Shown piece after piece: positions 13,854 to 28,214 of a stretch of 64,000 nt of DNA. Position numbers and translations under genes: made by a program. The notes under the pieces were generated by a model that worked only from the letters and a program-made list of their open reading frames with translations, ran no database searches and was not told the DNA's origin. Each line of letters starts with the position of its first letter. The first letter of the stretch is position 1. The DNA comes from Mesocentrotus franciscanus (taxonomy: Eukaryota; Echinodermata; Echinoidea; Camarodonta; Strongylocentrotidae). The stretch lies in contig CP137666.1 of the NCBI GenBank assembly GCA_037976565.1, forward strand, positions 52,355,271-52,419,270, in the 5' to 3' direction.

Positions 13854-13898
<45 letters not shown>

Positions 13899-13908
13899 TC
13901 TTCTCCTA
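13796..13908. repeat. (CT)n microsatellite
   Basis: Long (CT)n runs interrupted by TTTCT steps in the sarcospan intron. Open frames of alternating Leu-Ser or Glu-Arg here are artefacts. Confidence 0.95.
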
Positions 13909-14518
13909 AAGTCATAGAAGATTGTCCCATCATCTTGTGGCATTGTATACCCTGTTCTCTTATTCAGTTTTCATTTTATACAGCTTTAGGCCTATGAAAA
14001 TATGGGCCATTCCATTATACTTTATAATTGGGTCTATCAATAATTTGAGTGATTACACATTTTGTCTTCTCTGGAATTTATATATTCATCTTATTCACAG
14101 AAAATAATGTGATAGGTGTTACAACAAATATGCTGGTGCTTCATCGGTTCGATTTCCACTTTTTTTTTCTTTGTCGGAATATTCAAGAACTTGAAATGTT
14201 TTGACATTTTAAATGAAAAAACAGGAAACTCGCTGTAAATTTGGTTCTCAAGTAGGACTATGTTCTAATTTGGTTTTCCTGAAAATCTGAATAGGTTAAT
14301 CCCCCTTCCATGAGGTAGAGAGTGCATGGTGAATATATTCTTTCTCTCTAATGGAATTATCCAATAAATCAATTCATGAAGTAAGGAAAGAAAATGCTTG
14401 ATTTAATGACATTATGAAGATAGATAGTCCACTGGGAATAATTTCATTCCCCTGATAAGATTAATCTTAATATATATATTATCCATTTGTTACCATGGCT
14501 GAACTTCCTGATGCCCAT

Positions 14519-14539
14519 ACTCTCTCTCTCTCTCTCCCT

Positions 14540-14612
<73 letters not shown>

Positions 14613-14670
14613 ATCGATCTCTCTCTATCTCTATCTCTATCTCTCACCCTCTTTCTCTTTCTCTCTCTAT
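14519..14670. repeat. (CT)n microsatellite, degenerate 3' half
   Basis: An uninterrupted (CT)n run of about 50 bp (14543-14592) within CT-rich sequence, then CTAT and CTTT variants. CT-rich patches continue at low density to about 14940. Confidence 0.95.
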
Positions 14671-14944
14671 CTATCTCTCGCTCTTTTTACCATCTTGTCT
14701 TTTTCTCTCCCTGTAGCTCGCACTATCTTTCCTTTTGTTTTTTCTCATCCATATCTCTCCCTCTCTTTCTTTCTTATCTTATTCAATAATGACAACATTG
14801 TCACTTTCTTTTCAATGTTTTTTTTTCTTACTCTTGCACTCTTCTTCTGTTTATGAATAATCGTCTCTGCATTTTCTGTCATCTCTCTTTGCTTTGGTCT
14901 TCTGTATCTTCCATCTCTCTCTCTCTCTCTCTCTTTCTACATGT

Positions 14945-17664
14945 TTCTGTCTCATTATATTTTGCTCCTTAGCTGGTACATGTATCTGCTTTAGAGTTTG
15001 TGTTTCATTTAGTTGCAGATGAAGATTTATGTCTACCCTTACTCTCTACTGTCAGGTCACTGCTAGAAAGAAACAGGCATCAAACTGTGATATATATTGA
15101 TTTGCTCTGTAATATAAACAGTTCCCACTTTAGATATGTAATCTACCGACATTGATGGCCAACTAACCCTCCATTTAATTCTGACAAATGTCATCTAGGG
15201 CTTGTCCTCTATTGGAAAATGGAATGTAATTGGCATGAAAATGCGATTTACTGGGTCATAATTCCATAACGACATTTGGAATGGAGGTAAAGGGTTGGGG
15301 GTTTGATATCAAGCCAAAAGGTCATTACCAGCGTAAAGACTTTTTCAAAAAGTCTGGTATATTTGAGGTATAAAATGACTTGTATTGTTCCTGACAAGCA
15401 TAGATAATGATACTATATTAGACAGCATTTGGTGAAGAACTACATTTATCAAGATTTGTCTGTGTGAACTCTTTTAAATTTTGCTTTGAATTACTGAAAT
15501 AGATTCCACAGAAATATACATTAAAGTTCATGGAATAATGGAGTCATGTGTAATTTACTTGCTAGTTTGAAAATTATATTTTAAACATTTTTACATTTTT
15601 TCATATAAAGAAATTTGTTAACGATAAGAACAGAATCTGATTATAGGTTTGGGAAATGTACCCATCATGACTATTTTTTGTGAGGGGAGGGGGGTAAATG
15701 GACATAAAGATTGACTTTCAAACCACAGGAAACAGAAACAATTTTTTTGATCAATAGAATAAGTGGGGTAAAGGCGAAAATTATGCACACATTCAATGCA
15801 GTGCTGGCATCTTAGAAGGAAAGATTCAAGAAATATACAGTGTAGCCGACCCCCAACCAAACAGCCTGAAGGCCTGTTATGACATGAAGCGGCAAACCCT
15901 GGCAAAAAATCCCACGTTTTTATTAGTGTTCAGATACAGTGTGGCAAACTGCACCACTCACGGTAATTAGGTGGCTGTATGCGTCAAATTTAGTTGATTT
16001 ATGCTTGTTACGCATTAATTTCAACTACCAAAAACTACCCAGTTAATACACTGGAAGCAGATGAATACATAAAACAAAGTTCATAATACGATCATGAAAA
16101 TCATCAACAAAACACATGTATTATAAGATTATAAGATTGTGAATGGATATTTTTTTCCTCGGACCTGACATTCTGGCTTTAATTGCAAATATGGTATCCC
16201 ACATTAGGGCCTTCCCGATTCTTGCGATATCCATGTATATAGATAGCGCTGGATTACACAAAAAGGGATGCTGGTGAACTTTGCCATTGTTACAAATTTC
16301 TCAGAGAAGTTTTGCCAAAAGCTGCGCAGGCTGTTCTTGTGACGTCATTATTTTATGCAAACTTTGTAAAAATTTGAACAGTTGACAAAATATGATTTGT
16401 GCCGTGGCCCCTATTTTTAACCTCCTCAAAATTGCCATTCTTTCCTACACAAAAAATGATGGGGGGTTGCTGCTGCTGCATGTCTGAACAGGCCTTAAGG
16501 GTTAACAATTGGATGATGGACGGCTCATTATTGACCCTTGGTCAGCGGTTTGGGTATCCATGGGTGGCTAATTCTATTGATTCCATTTCTTCAACTGTCC
16601 CTGATGGTCGGGATAAATTGGAATGTGTTATGCATCAGTCTGAGTGTAAGAGCTCTGACCTTCCTTATGTACTTAAAGTGCGGCTTCAAAGAAAATCACA
16701 AATATGGCAAATAACATATTACTAGAAACTGGTAAGCTAACAGATGGCCATCGTACAAGTTTTAGGTCAACTACATATTGGGTGATTTATAAAAATACAC
16801 ATAAAGCCACCTCCATAGCATCTGGGATATGCGAGAGATTCGCCAGTAAAATAACGATGTTTTATTGCCGTCACAATATGAACCAATCCTGCCCAAGCAG
16901 ACGACATCCCATAAAGAATGAACATAATTGCAATGTTATTATTTCTCAAATTATAATGAGTTTATTGTATATAAAAGTGATGGAATTTTACACCACTTAA
17001 AAAGGGATATGAAACCGATTCTGATAACTAAATTCTTTTGTTTTTAAATACACAGGATATGGGTTAATGAACAATCAAAGAAACCACACTTTCAAATTTA
17101 AAACCCCCTGGAATGATAGCATGGACGCATTTGTTCCCTCTTGAAACGCCGAACATACCGCGGTGTATGCAGCTGAAAATACAATGGCGTCTTATTTTGT
17201 TTACAAGCGACGGATTCCTTTATTTTTTATCGCTGCATTTTTCATCAAAATAAGACCTTGCGCTGGGTTTAGAGTGAGGCAATAGATTAAACATTTAGCC
17301 TGACGGTAGTGAAGTAAGAGAAGTAACTGAAGAGAAGATGACGAAACAGGCACTGAAAATGTGTGAGATGTCATGGGACATCGTGTGCTTGTGCAAATCA
17401 TGTTCAACATGTGACGTCACACATCTCAGCAGCGATCGGAGAGCACTTCAGGTACTATGCCGGGGCTGTATTTAAGCGTTTTGTAATTCATAATAATCAT
17501 TACTTCAAATGTTTCCAAGCATTGATTTTTGATGGCCTTGTCAAATCAAAGTGCCACCTTTGCAATAATGACAATAAAATTAGTTTTTTTTAAATCAATG
17601 AACCTTATCTTTAAGATTGAAGGAGAAGGAGAGTTTTGTTGAGTTGATTTTTTTTTCTCTATTA
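14945..17664. other. No coding feature seen in intron
   Basis: AT-rich intronic sequence. Related fragments around 15840-15905 and 16447-16500 (both holding a CATGTCxxAACAGGCCTT-like motif in opposite orientation) hint at a decayed repeat, but the order of matching parts is not that of a simple inverted repeat. Confidence 0.4.
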
Positions 17665-18143
17665 CTCTTTTCACACTTGTTTTGCTTAACCCCGTACTTT
17701 GCTTAGCCCCGTACTATCCTTAACCCCAGACTAACTTTTTTTGCTTTTCACACACGCTTTTTTAGTCCTGTACTAAGCGCCTATCCCGGAATAAGAAAAT
17801 TCAGGCTGTTCTCACTGCAATTCGTTAGCCCCGTACTAGCTGTATAGCGTGAATATTCATTAATTCGCTCCATTGCGTAGTACTAGACTATTTTTCGTTT
17901 CTGTTCTCATTCATTTGCTTGGCACTGCAATTGCGGAGGTAGCACCACAATTGCGGGGTTAGCCCTGCTTTTTTGCAGGGCCAGTTAACCCCGTACTATA
18001 GGTGGGGCTAGCCCACTTTGGTAAATACGTGTCTGAACAGAAAGTTGAATAAGCTTAACCCAGGATTATAGGTGGGGTTAAGACCCCCCTTTAACCCCAC
18101 CTATAGTCCGGGGTTAAGCAAAATTTTGCCAGTGTGAAAACAG
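17665..18143. mobile_element. TA-flanked MITE family, copy 1 (479 bp)
   Basis: The inverted termini begin CTCTTTTCACACTTG and end in the complement of CTGTTTTCACACTGG, both followed inward by GCTTAACCCCG. TA lies on both sides (17663-17664 and 18144-18145). The interior is full of repeated AACCCCGTACTA and its complement TAGTACGGGGTT. A second near-identical copy lies at 41213-41690. A TA target fits Tc1/mariner-type elements. Confidence 0.85.
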
Positions 18144-18145
18144 TA

Positions 18146-20283
18146 TAATACACTACTCAGAACTAGTGATTTTTAAAATTGCAGCTACATTATCTCATTG
18201 GTTTAGTCTAGACTGCAAAACAAAAAAGATATATTGTGTCATTTGAGGAAATTCTTGTGGTTTTGTAAGAGAATTCTTCACTTTGTACGTTATGAGAATT
18301 ATCTTTGTTGATGAGGATAATCTGCATAGATTTGATAACTTCTTTAAGTTTTTAATGTAAAAAAAAGAATTGGTAAGGTTGAAGTCATATCTCTTATGTA
18401 ACTGTTAGGTGTATTGTCGTCAATGCTTATAATGCTTTCGCAATGTTTTAATGTAGAAACTTCATTCATTGAAGACACTGGTTTTATGGGAAAATGCATA
18501 GGCTTCCCTGGAGGTCATCTTATGTTAACCCTTCGAATACAAAGTCCTAAACAAATTGGGATGTAGTCCATGGAAAATACATTTTATACCAAAATCAAAT
18601 TGTATGCAATGGGTTAATAGACAAAAAGTAGAAAAACTCTGTTGTCCCAGTTAACCAATTTTGTTCTAGCTTCATGCATGGTTGAGACAACTTTACACCT
18701 TACATTTGAATGGACTAAAAACTAGAACAACCTATTGCTCGACTACAACTCTTTAGTCACACTCTCATGGTAGAGATGATTCACACCTTGCATTGAAAGT
18801 TTCTAAAGTTGACAGCAATGAAGCCTGAAGAAAGAGAATGAAATAAGATTCTCCCAGGGGAGCTACGTACCAAAGATCATCCAAAGATCATAAAGACACC
18901 GTCATATGACAGCTTCTTGCATAATTCAAACACCAGGAGAGCACCCCCTCGAGAAATTCAATTTCAGAGTGTTGCTAACAGGCAACCGCTGAGCTCGGCC
19001 TAGACCCCAAATGGCCGTAATTGGCGCCAAGGATTGAGAGTCAAATAGTGCGTGTCATTACCGTGGTGATGTTTCTTAATGAGGCAAAGTGTTTGCTCTG
19101 CATTTTGGTCAATTTGGGAGGTGTGAGTTTGTGTGTGATGTTGGGGTTCGGGGGCCTCATACAGATGCGCACCATTGGATTATGTATTATTTCATATTAT
19201 AAATGTCCCGTGGGGATCCTGATGTTGCAATTGGTGTCACTTTCTGGCAGTTTTAGGAGTTTGATATGCACCCTATCAGGCATGCTTTTATTGTAGATTA
19301 TTATGAAGAAATGCTTAATCACTCATGTATATAGACAAGAATCTACACACAAAAATTGGCATTAAATCTTTGTACAATAAAAAGTATAACAAAGATTTCT
19401 TCTCTTTTTTGATGGTGTGGATATTGTTTTGTAAGAGAGTGAAAGGATAAAAGTCAGAATTTGATAAATAATCAGTTAAGAAGTGATGCTTTAGGTGTGG
19501 CTAAGTATAAGCTCTAGTCTTCTGAGTTAAAGAATAAATCACAATCACGTTTTTGTCTCTTTTACAAGTGTAAATATCTTTTAACCTCATGGAGTAACAT
19601 TTATAACAATCAAATTACCAACCAAATGCCTAAAACTGCCAAGTACTTCAGCAGTTTAAAAGTTATTCTGGCTTAAATGGTAAGTACTACAAAACAAGAA
19701 AAGAAGAGAAACAAAGCAGTCAAAGTTTTTAGGAAAATATCTATTTCAAAAAATTAGATGGTTATGATTTCCTAATTGATTGAACTCAAATTGGCAACTC
19801 TACGATTGACCTTTTAAGCAGATCTGTTCATTTTGTACTGAGAATTATGAAAAATGTTCTCTTCTTGGTTGTCAAAAGAACATATTTATCTTTGAGGAGG
19901 ATATCTTAATACATTCATCCACTTATTATGAGGAGCACATAAAGTATTGATAAGTTTCTTTGAAAATGATGAAATGTCTGTACAAAACAAATGGATAACT
20001 GATGGTAAGGGACCCAGCATGGTTTACCAATTTGTGTTTCATCCATCACAAATATAACACTTTATAGATTTCTTATTCTTTATCAGATCTCAAATTTTCA
20101 GCACTCTGCTTCTCTCCTCTACTTCAAGTGTACTTGATTCTCCAGTGGACTTCTTTATTGAAGGTTTTTTAAAGTCTATAGTATACACATCATTACTGAT
20201 ATTTAAAAGATGTTTAGAAGATTTAGTTAAACTACAGCAGCTCGGTTCCTTAATACTAGAACCACTGTCTGTCATATTATATT
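18146..20283. other. Nothing seen in intron
   Basis: AT-rich, with no repeat structure found. A short GC-richer patch near 18900-19170 has no supported reading. Confidence 0.5.
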
Positions 20284-20341
20284 TGGAGCTAGAAGGGCAT
20301 TGACTCTGTATAATTATATGAGTTAATTTCCTTCTAGCTCG
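20284..20341. repeat. Dispersed hairpin family, locus 5
   Basis: GGAGCTAGAAGGGCATTGAC pairs with GAGTTAATTTCCTTCTAGCTC. Compensatory G-to-T and C-to-A changes (CTAGAAGG and CCTTCTAG) keep the stem paired. It directly abuts the SINE/LINE-like repeat that starts at 20342. Confidence 0.75.
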
Positions 20342-20780
20342 AAATAATGATAATAATTAAACATTTTTATATAGCGCATAACACATAGGCAAAATTGCAT
20401 GTCTCTATGCACTTTAAGAAAAGAGAGAAGGAAAAAAGGAACAATGAACTGGGTTCATGATTCTGATTATTTATGAAGTGGTGAAAAGATATATGTCTTC
20501 AGAGAATTGATAAAGGTTTTTATAGGAGCCTATACTTTATAGTTGTTTAGGCAACTTGTTCCACACAAAAGCGGCTGCATATGAAAAAATCCTTTCCCCA
20601 TATGACTTTGTCATGGTTTGTGGAACACATAGCAGAGACTTGGAACAGGAACATAGCATTCTATCTGAAATAGATGATGTCTGTAAGTGAAAATAGGCAA
20701 AAGTCACATAGTCATCATATTAAAAGAGAGTGGAATTGATGTTTGTGAATTCACAAATCCATACTGATTTTAAAGCTATC
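20342..20780 (-). mobile_element. SINE/LINE-like dispersed repeat, 3' end on minus strand
   Basis: Read on the minus strand the sequence ends with AAAGTGCATAGAGACATG, GCGCTATATAAAA and an ATTATTATCATTA tail, the ending of a common class of animal SINE/LINE repeats. The body includes GGCAACTTGTTCCACACAAA (plus strand), also a recurring repeat motif. It abuts hairpin locus 5. The left end is approximate, and assignment is by recalled pattern. Confidence 0.5.
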
Positions 20781-23700
20781 AGATGGATCGAGTGAATCTA
20801 CCCATTTTCCACTTATTTATGTAAACATTATTGTCTGTGCAGGATTTACATTATTCTTTATTAGCTGAATATCTTCCGAATACCTTAATCCTATAGATCC
20901 TGAAGCTATATTTTGAAGTGTGCCAGTTCACAGAATTTTAATTTTTTAAAGTAAATGATGATAATGTATCTGCTTGCAAGCTCAAAGGCTTACTTGTATG
21001 AGTTGAAAGGCCTTTTCTGTTTATGATAATGATGATAAGTATCTGTATATAGGATTTTTTTTTCTACTTCGTCTCATATTCACCAAAGGGATTGTAACTA
21101 ATGCATTGTGAATTACTGAACCACAGAGAAACTTGAGTTTAAGACAATTGTAAGTCTGCATGTTGATTCAAACTGAATCTGTCCCTAATGAATAAATTGA
21201 GTAGATGCAGGAAGAGTTCTGTTTCACATATAATAGCAAACTATAGTTTTATTTTCAACATATGATACCTTCCTTCCTTTTTATCTGGAAATGAAATCAA
21301 TCTTTTTTGGGTTCTCACAGGAGCAATGAAATAGATAGATCTGTCGTTATCCATCACTGCTTGTTAAAGATAGAATTCAATTGAATGGAAATTAGGCAAA
21401 CTTGTGACCCCCTGATGCAAGCCTTGTCATTGGCTTGACAAGGGTCAATTGAAGGGCACTGGTGTCGTGGGAGATGGGGCTGGGCATGCATGAGGGGTGT
21501 AACTGTACTAGTTGGAAGAGCAAAAAAGCAAAGCCATTTATTTAGAAGGGGGTTTATAGGAGGGATTGTTATCATCTTTTTTCATGTTTCCAGGCTTAGA
21601 TCTTTGTAGTCATATCTGAATTGAAAACTGAGAATGATCCTTTGTATTTGGATTTTAATCAATAAATTGAATTTGAATTTGTTTCCTGCCTTCTTTCCTT
21701 TAATTTCACATTTTTTCAATCAATTGAGGGGTATATGCACCCTAGCTTCCCACCTCACTGTAATTACAACACTGGCCATTGCCTGTGCTCATATTGGTAA
21801 ATATTGCAGTACATACGTGATCAACAAACTTCTCCTATTGTATTTTAGAGCAGTTTGGAAGGCTCGTAATTCCCTAAAGGTTCATAAAACGTACTCTCCA
21901 GGGTTTATTGTAAGTAGTGTCCGTTTTAATTTTTCTTTCATTCTTATTATTAGCATTAGAAAGACTGTTTGTAATAAGGGGATTAATCAGACAAAACTTT
22001 CTTTGCTTCCTATTTGTTGTGAAGGTGGCTAAAGTCTATATTATTTTTCTTTTTGACAAACCAAAACCATGCAATATGAGAGAATCAATCATTTAGAACA
22101 TATTAGCAGTGCTCATTGTATATTGCACCTTGTTAAAAAAAAGTGTTGCCCTATATATATATTTTTGTACAATTTTGTTATAATTTTTTAGAATGATGTA
22201 GGAAATATATTGAGGTATGAATAAATTTGCAAAATGTTGTCTCAAGTTTGCATGATTCATAAGGTGAAATTCAAGGTCAAAGAAAAGTTCTATGGGTCAT
22301 TGAACTAGAACATTTTAAATGTTGGCTTTTTGATATTGTTTGTGTAATAATCCAATTCATTATTCTTTGCCCTGTGGTTACTTTAAAAAAAAAATGTTAT
22401 TTGAAAATTTAAAGGCATGCCCATTTTGCTAAAATAAATATATGCTACTGTGCATAACCATAGAATGGATGGAGCTAACACTTATTAGACTTTCAGATCT
22501 TACAGCCTTCATAACCCAATACCACAGTTTATATCAAATCAATGCAATTTCAAAGATATATATATTTTAAAAGAATGTTGTTGTAATTTGATGCAGATGA
22601 ACCTATTATTAATTGTTTTATGATTTAGAAATATGTTATCTCATTAAGCGGTATAATTTTTATAGTAAAGCATATTTCAGGATTCCAGCATACCCGTTGT
22701 AAAGAATATATATATCTATATATTTTTTTTTGGGGGGGAGGGACAATTTAGACAGGCCATACCACTTCAAGGAATACAAGAGCAAACAACCCAAAATTTT
22801 GATTTTTAGTACATGAAAAGATATAGCAGGATCCTTTTTTAAATCTTTTTTTGACAAGGTCTTTAAAATGCCATCCTACCTAATTTTTTTTGAAATTAGA
22901 AATATATCCTTCAATCAAGAGCTCAGAATGTGCTGGATACAGTCAGAACAGACCATAGAATTCAAATCAAATATTGAATCCTTGTATTTAAAAAAGGATT
23001 AACTCGGGAGCACAGTGAAACTTAGCTGAAAGCAGTAATGTGAGAAAACCCTCAATATAATCTGTGAAGCGTGCCGTATCAAATGTAGCCGCCAATGGCC
23101 TGCAGGGGATTAAACATAGTGAAGTGCCATACAAAACACTTTAAAAGACTGGAAATTGGGTCAATTCAAATATGTTGGGGAAAAAACATAAATCAGTTCT
23201 TTGAAGAGATCTGGGCTAAAGGCCTTTCCTCTGAGAGAAAGTTAAAACTTCAAGGCATAGTCCAAGATTATAAATGGCAGCCTGAATGAAATAGGAAAGT
23301 AGTTGAAGAGTGTATATGAGAAATACTAGCCTCATGGATATAGAAACCCAATTTAGTAAGAGTTGGAATATTTGTAAATTTGTAAACCAATGAATTGTCT
23401 TCTACTGCTTCTATATAGTGAATGAAAAATAATGATGGCTTCTTGTGTAGCCCTCATGTCCGCTCCTGGGACTTTACATTAGTACCCCTGTCAAAGCCAA
23501 GCAGCAAAATATGTAGCACTCTAGCATATCAGGTTCCCATCTATACCTGGGTGGAGAGAGGCAAACCTCCTGATTGAAATTCAAGTGTATGAACTAATAT
23601 CCCACAACACCTCCACATATACTTGCTATGTTGAGAAATGTAAGGTGTGTTTATATTCCCTTGTCTGTAATTATGTTTTTGGCCTTTGTTTGAACTCACC

Positions 23701-24808
23701 GATACCCTGTTTTATAATGTGCTATCAGGCGTTGCTCATTAAACATGGATTACCTATTTAGTGTGATAAATGATCATCCTAAACTTTTCCTAATGTGCCT
23801 TTAGTGGTGCTAAGGATGCTTTGTTTGATATTTGTCTGGCCACCATTATCTCCTTGCTAGTTACCATGTGCTACAATTATCATGTGAGGGCTGAGCATTA
23901 ACTCATTGAATACCAAGTGTGAGATAACTCAGGCTGGAATATATGGAAAAGGCATTGGAAACCAAATTCACTTTGTATGCTATGGGTTTAAATTGGAACC
24001 AGTAACACGGTCACAATTATTTTCAAAAATCAACTCAATGGCAATTTCAATACCCTATTTTTATGTCCCATAGAAATCATGTTCTGATTATGTTTTACGT
24101 CATTGTCATGTTCGCACATTACAATGGGTGACGCACAAGGCTATTAAAATTGCATTAATTTTTCTAAAGCAGTTGCGATTGTGTTCAGTATACAATAGTC
24201 TTGCATCCCTATAGACTAATATAGATGGAATGATTTACCATTTTAGTGATATTTCTGTGGGAATTCTTAAGTGACTTAACCCAGTTTGTAGAAAATGTTC
24301 ATATTTATTAATCCCATGAGTGCTTCAGGCAGAATTTTCTTACCACCTACATTTGCAAGTGACTGGTGTGCAGTATATATAATCTAAGGAGTAAGATAAA
24401 CTTTATCTTTCATTTGAAATTCAACTTGATTTATGAATACTTATCATCAATACCATTGCAAAATCTTGGTGTCAAGATGAACAAAAAAATTAAGAATATT
24501 GATAATAATACATAAAAACGTTGGGAAAATATGAGTTATACCAAAGTCAAATAGCTCCAATGGAAAAGATGAATCCCTGTTCCTATTTTTTCTTTTCATT
24601 CAAGTATATAGCTAGCTATTCAGTAGAGATTTTATTCCTATTATATTTAAATTTTGTTGCCTGGGGATGAATTACATGTAATTGTCCAAAATTGAAAAAG
24701 TTAATAAAGCAATTAAACCCATTATGTCCAAGGCATCAATTGATAAGTACATGAATATCTTCTTCATCAGTATTAGTCCCACCTGTGTGCATTCAACGTG
24801 ATATATTG
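20781..24808. other. Nothing seen in intron
   Basis: AT-rich sequence with short random frames only. No splice-bounded coding segment or clear transposon end was recognised. Confidence 0.5.
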
Positions 24809-24836
24809 TCTGTTTGGAGTCAGAAGGATATAGTGT
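24809..24836 (+). repeat. Dispersed hairpin family, half copy (locus 6)
   Basis: Only the left arm is present (TGTTTGGAGTCAGAAGGATA); no matching right arm follows within 100 bp. It is a truncated member. Confidence 0.5.
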
Positions 24837-24889
24837 TCCACAAAGTTAACGTCATCGTACAAAATTGATGTTGATGCCTACATACACCA

Positions 24890-26110
24890 ATGATAAGGTT
24901 TTGACGTAAGCAGGATGGAGGGGGCTGTGTTTCCTCTACAGTTGACCCACTCAGCACCCTGAATATCAGGTAGCCTATATCATCAGGGAGTGGGACATAA
25001 TCAAGTGACGATTTTCTACCTCAACAATCCAAAACTCCTGCTAGATGATATCTTGGTAGACCGACTATCAAATTCTTGTTGTGGGCTAGCACCTGTTGAC
25101 GAGAGGCTTTATTTCTCGGAAATTGAGCCACGTAGCATCTTGAATATCCTCGTTATGATGTCTTCATACATCAATGAGTGGGTTTGGATTTGATTAAAGA
25201 TGTGTTGAAATAAGGCTGGATATCTGTAGAAATTAAATTGTTAAGCATCCTGCATGTAAGATACCTGTTTGTTGACAGTTGGATGATGTGGATTAGGAGG
25301 GTACCAAATGCTTCACCGCTCCATGCCCTCCCACGATTATTATCAATCGTCTGTGATCAGTTTTGGGTTGAGTGGGAGACTGTTATCACCAGGCTTTACT
25401 TGTATTGGTATATATAGCCACTTTCCTCAGTAAATATTAATATCAAACAGCTATCTATTAGTAATAATAATAGTATTAATATATGGTTACCTGTACTTGA
25501 AAATTAGCTGGCTTGCTTATCACCATCCATGTCCCTCCCATGTCTTTTATATAGAACCTGTTGATACAAGGTTGGATAGCTCTGAAAGCTGCCCCCCCCC
25601 CCTGCAGCCTTAATGGATGGAAAATGGAAAAAGAAAAATTTTAACCCAAGAACCCTCTCCGCCTCCTCCTCCTCCTCCTCCTCCTCCTCCCCTCCTCCCC
25701 TCCTCCTCCCCCTCCCCTCCCTCCTCCTGCACCCTCAATGGGTGAAAAATGGAAACAGAAAAATTCAACCCAAGATCGACCCTCTCCTCCTACTCCCCTC
25801 CCTTCTATTTGATACCCCCATACATCACTGATCAGGTTTGGGTATGAGTTAGAACCTGTTGATACGAGGCTGTATAGATCTGGAAACCGGCCCATCGTGC
25901 ACTCAGAATAAAATACAGCTAATGGGTTAAGGTTTGTATAGTGGATGCGAAATGAAGACATCCAAACTGAACACCCCTCGACTTTTTTCATGCCGTCCTG
26001 TTTGATACCCCCATACATTACTGATTAGGTTTGGGTATGAGTTAGAACCTGTTGATACAATGCTGTATAGCTCTGAAAATTGACCCCCTTTGCACCGTGA
26101 TATAATGTAG
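24890..26110 (+). repeat. Degenerate long-unit tandem repeat
   Basis: The motif AACCTGTTGATACRAGG, then CTGTATAGCTCTGAAA, then TGCACxxTGAATAT recurs near 24940, 25090, 25205, 25556, 25853 and 26045. It is often preceded by CACTGATCAGGTTTGGGTATGAG. Units are irregular, roughly 100-300 bp, and interrupted by a (CCT)n tract and C-runs. No coding potential was recognised. Confidence 0.6.
25658..25730. repeat. (CCT)n tract
   Basis: Runs of CCTCCTCCT and CCCCTCC variants inside the degenerate tandem array at 24890-26110. Confidence 0.9.
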
Positions 26111-28214
26111 CCGAGCAGCCCGAGGGAGCTGTAACATTAGCTTGATTGGTTGCGGCTGCATTCACATGCATTATAAGTGAGCCGACGAACATCATGAATA
26201 TGAGATGGTAACATACACTGCAACTGGCAAAGTTATAATGTTCTCTTATTAAATTTGAGTATAATTGACCCATTTGTTGTTGTTTGGAAGAGGAATAATT
26301 AGGTTTGACACATAGTGAGATTCAAAACACTTTGAAATATTCGGCAATGTGAACCACAATTAGCTACGGTACCTCAATGAACAATATTTAGATCTTGACT
26401 ACTTCAGCATTTTATTTTGAATGAGCTTACTTATTTTAGTTTGTTCCTAGCAGTAAGGATGCAGTTAGATTCAGATGATATTGTAGATCCTATCGAGTTA
26501 TCACCTCTTTAATGAGTGTGCATGTCCTAGCTATGGATTAGGTCACTGTCCGGTCAGTCATGCACAGATAGTCATTCAAAAACAGCTTCTTTTCTCTTTC
26601 TGCTTATTTTTGTCTTGCTGCAGTTGATTTTTATTTTTATTTTGTTTATTTTTGCTTTGGGAATAGAAACATACTATCATTTGGTCAATGTTGAGGACTG
26701 CAAGACAAACATCTATATTTTCACCTCTTGAATACTAAGCCAGAGATACCTTTAATTGGGGTCTATAAAACAATGTGTTTTTGACCAAATAAAATGTTAT
26801 TTAATAGGCTTTATGTCCTGTATAACAGTAATTTGCATCCTGTGAACCTTCCTTGTAAACTGCTGTTGTAAAGTTATAAGTTAAATTCAGGATAATATGT
26901 TTATTGTGAAGTTTGATAATTTTTATTGTATGTCTTGGACTGTGAAACAGAAAGCCTATATTTTAAATATAATTGAATTGAACCCTACTACACCCTACTT
27001 TATACAAACAAGCCTAAACCCAGCTCTGGGTTTAAATTTTTAGTAGAATACAGACCAATGCCAATACCATTTGTCTGTGAGGGAAGGCTCCGGGCTTGTT
27101 TGACCAATCAATTGCTTCACCATGTGTCTAGCCAAATGTCATTCAGTGCGAGCATTGACCCGCCTAATCTGATTGTAGAACTGACATTTGGGAGCTGATG
27201 GAAGCAATGTCTTCATGCAAGGTTATAGGTGGGTTGAGGAAGATAAAGGAGGACTCTCTGTTGGTTCTGTATGTAGTCAGGATGCTGGAGGAAAGGGGAT
27301 TGTTGGGCAAAGTCCAAGACAACCCCCCTCCCCCTCGCTTATTTTAATTTTTAAATTCTTGTCAGTTTCTTTTTCTTTTTAAAAGGACCCATTTTTAATA
27401 GCTTTTGATTCCCTTTGTTTTTATTTTATTTTTACTTGCAAGAATTTTGTGGGAATTGGACCCACACCCTTTAAAAAATCGTTGAGCTGCTCCTGGAATG
27501 GAATGGATGCTATGTATTTTAAGTTATGTCAATCAACTATAGTGGAACATTAAGTTGCATCTGATATGCAAAAGGCATTGTTATAATTGATGTAAGGGCA
27601 TTGGAAAAAAAATCTAACTTCACTTGATGATGGTACTGGTACTATTCAGCCATTCTCTCATTATTGGATCTTACCTATAAAACTGAGAAATTTGATGAAT
27701 ATGAGCCTTGGAGGATGATTTCATATGTTTACTCTTTCTGATGCCAAATGTTTTTATACAGTACTCACCCCATTGGTTACTAAACATGAAAAGTCTTTCA
27801 ATAATATCCCATAGTGATACATAAATAATTGAATGCAACTCTCAGCCTTCAGCTCTGAGGAAAATAATTTCTTTAATTGATTTATTATGCCAACAAAGGT
27901 TTGTTGATAAATATTCAGACCAGCACTAATACAATTATCACCTTTGGTTACAATTCAGATTAAAACATATATCTGTTGATCACAAGAACAATCCCAGACA
28001 TTGTGTTATGTATCTTTTACTACTGCTCACGAGTTCAAATGCTAGCAGGTAATTGTATTAGCCTTTACAGAGTTCTTGACCACTAACATACCCACTGGTT
28101 TACGAGCTTGGCAAAAGGGCACGGTTACAACAGAGATATTTTGGCGATAGTACGACTCAGGTTCAAGCCCTAATGTAATTAATCAGACAGAATGATTGCT
28201 GAAACCTAATTAAT
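26111..28214. other. Nothing seen in intron
   Basis: AT-rich; a TTTTTATTTT-rich stretch near 26625-26655 and short frames only. Confidence 0.5.

Noticed and set aside
13695..14789. Several overlapping Leu-Ser and Arg-Glu repeat frames.
   Set aside because: They are translations of (CT)n microsatellites in an intron.
15641..16500. Inverted-repeat element suggested by AACAGGCCTT and CCCATCATTTTTTGTG motifs at both ends.
   Set aside because: The matching parts are not in the mirrored order required for terminal inverted repeats.
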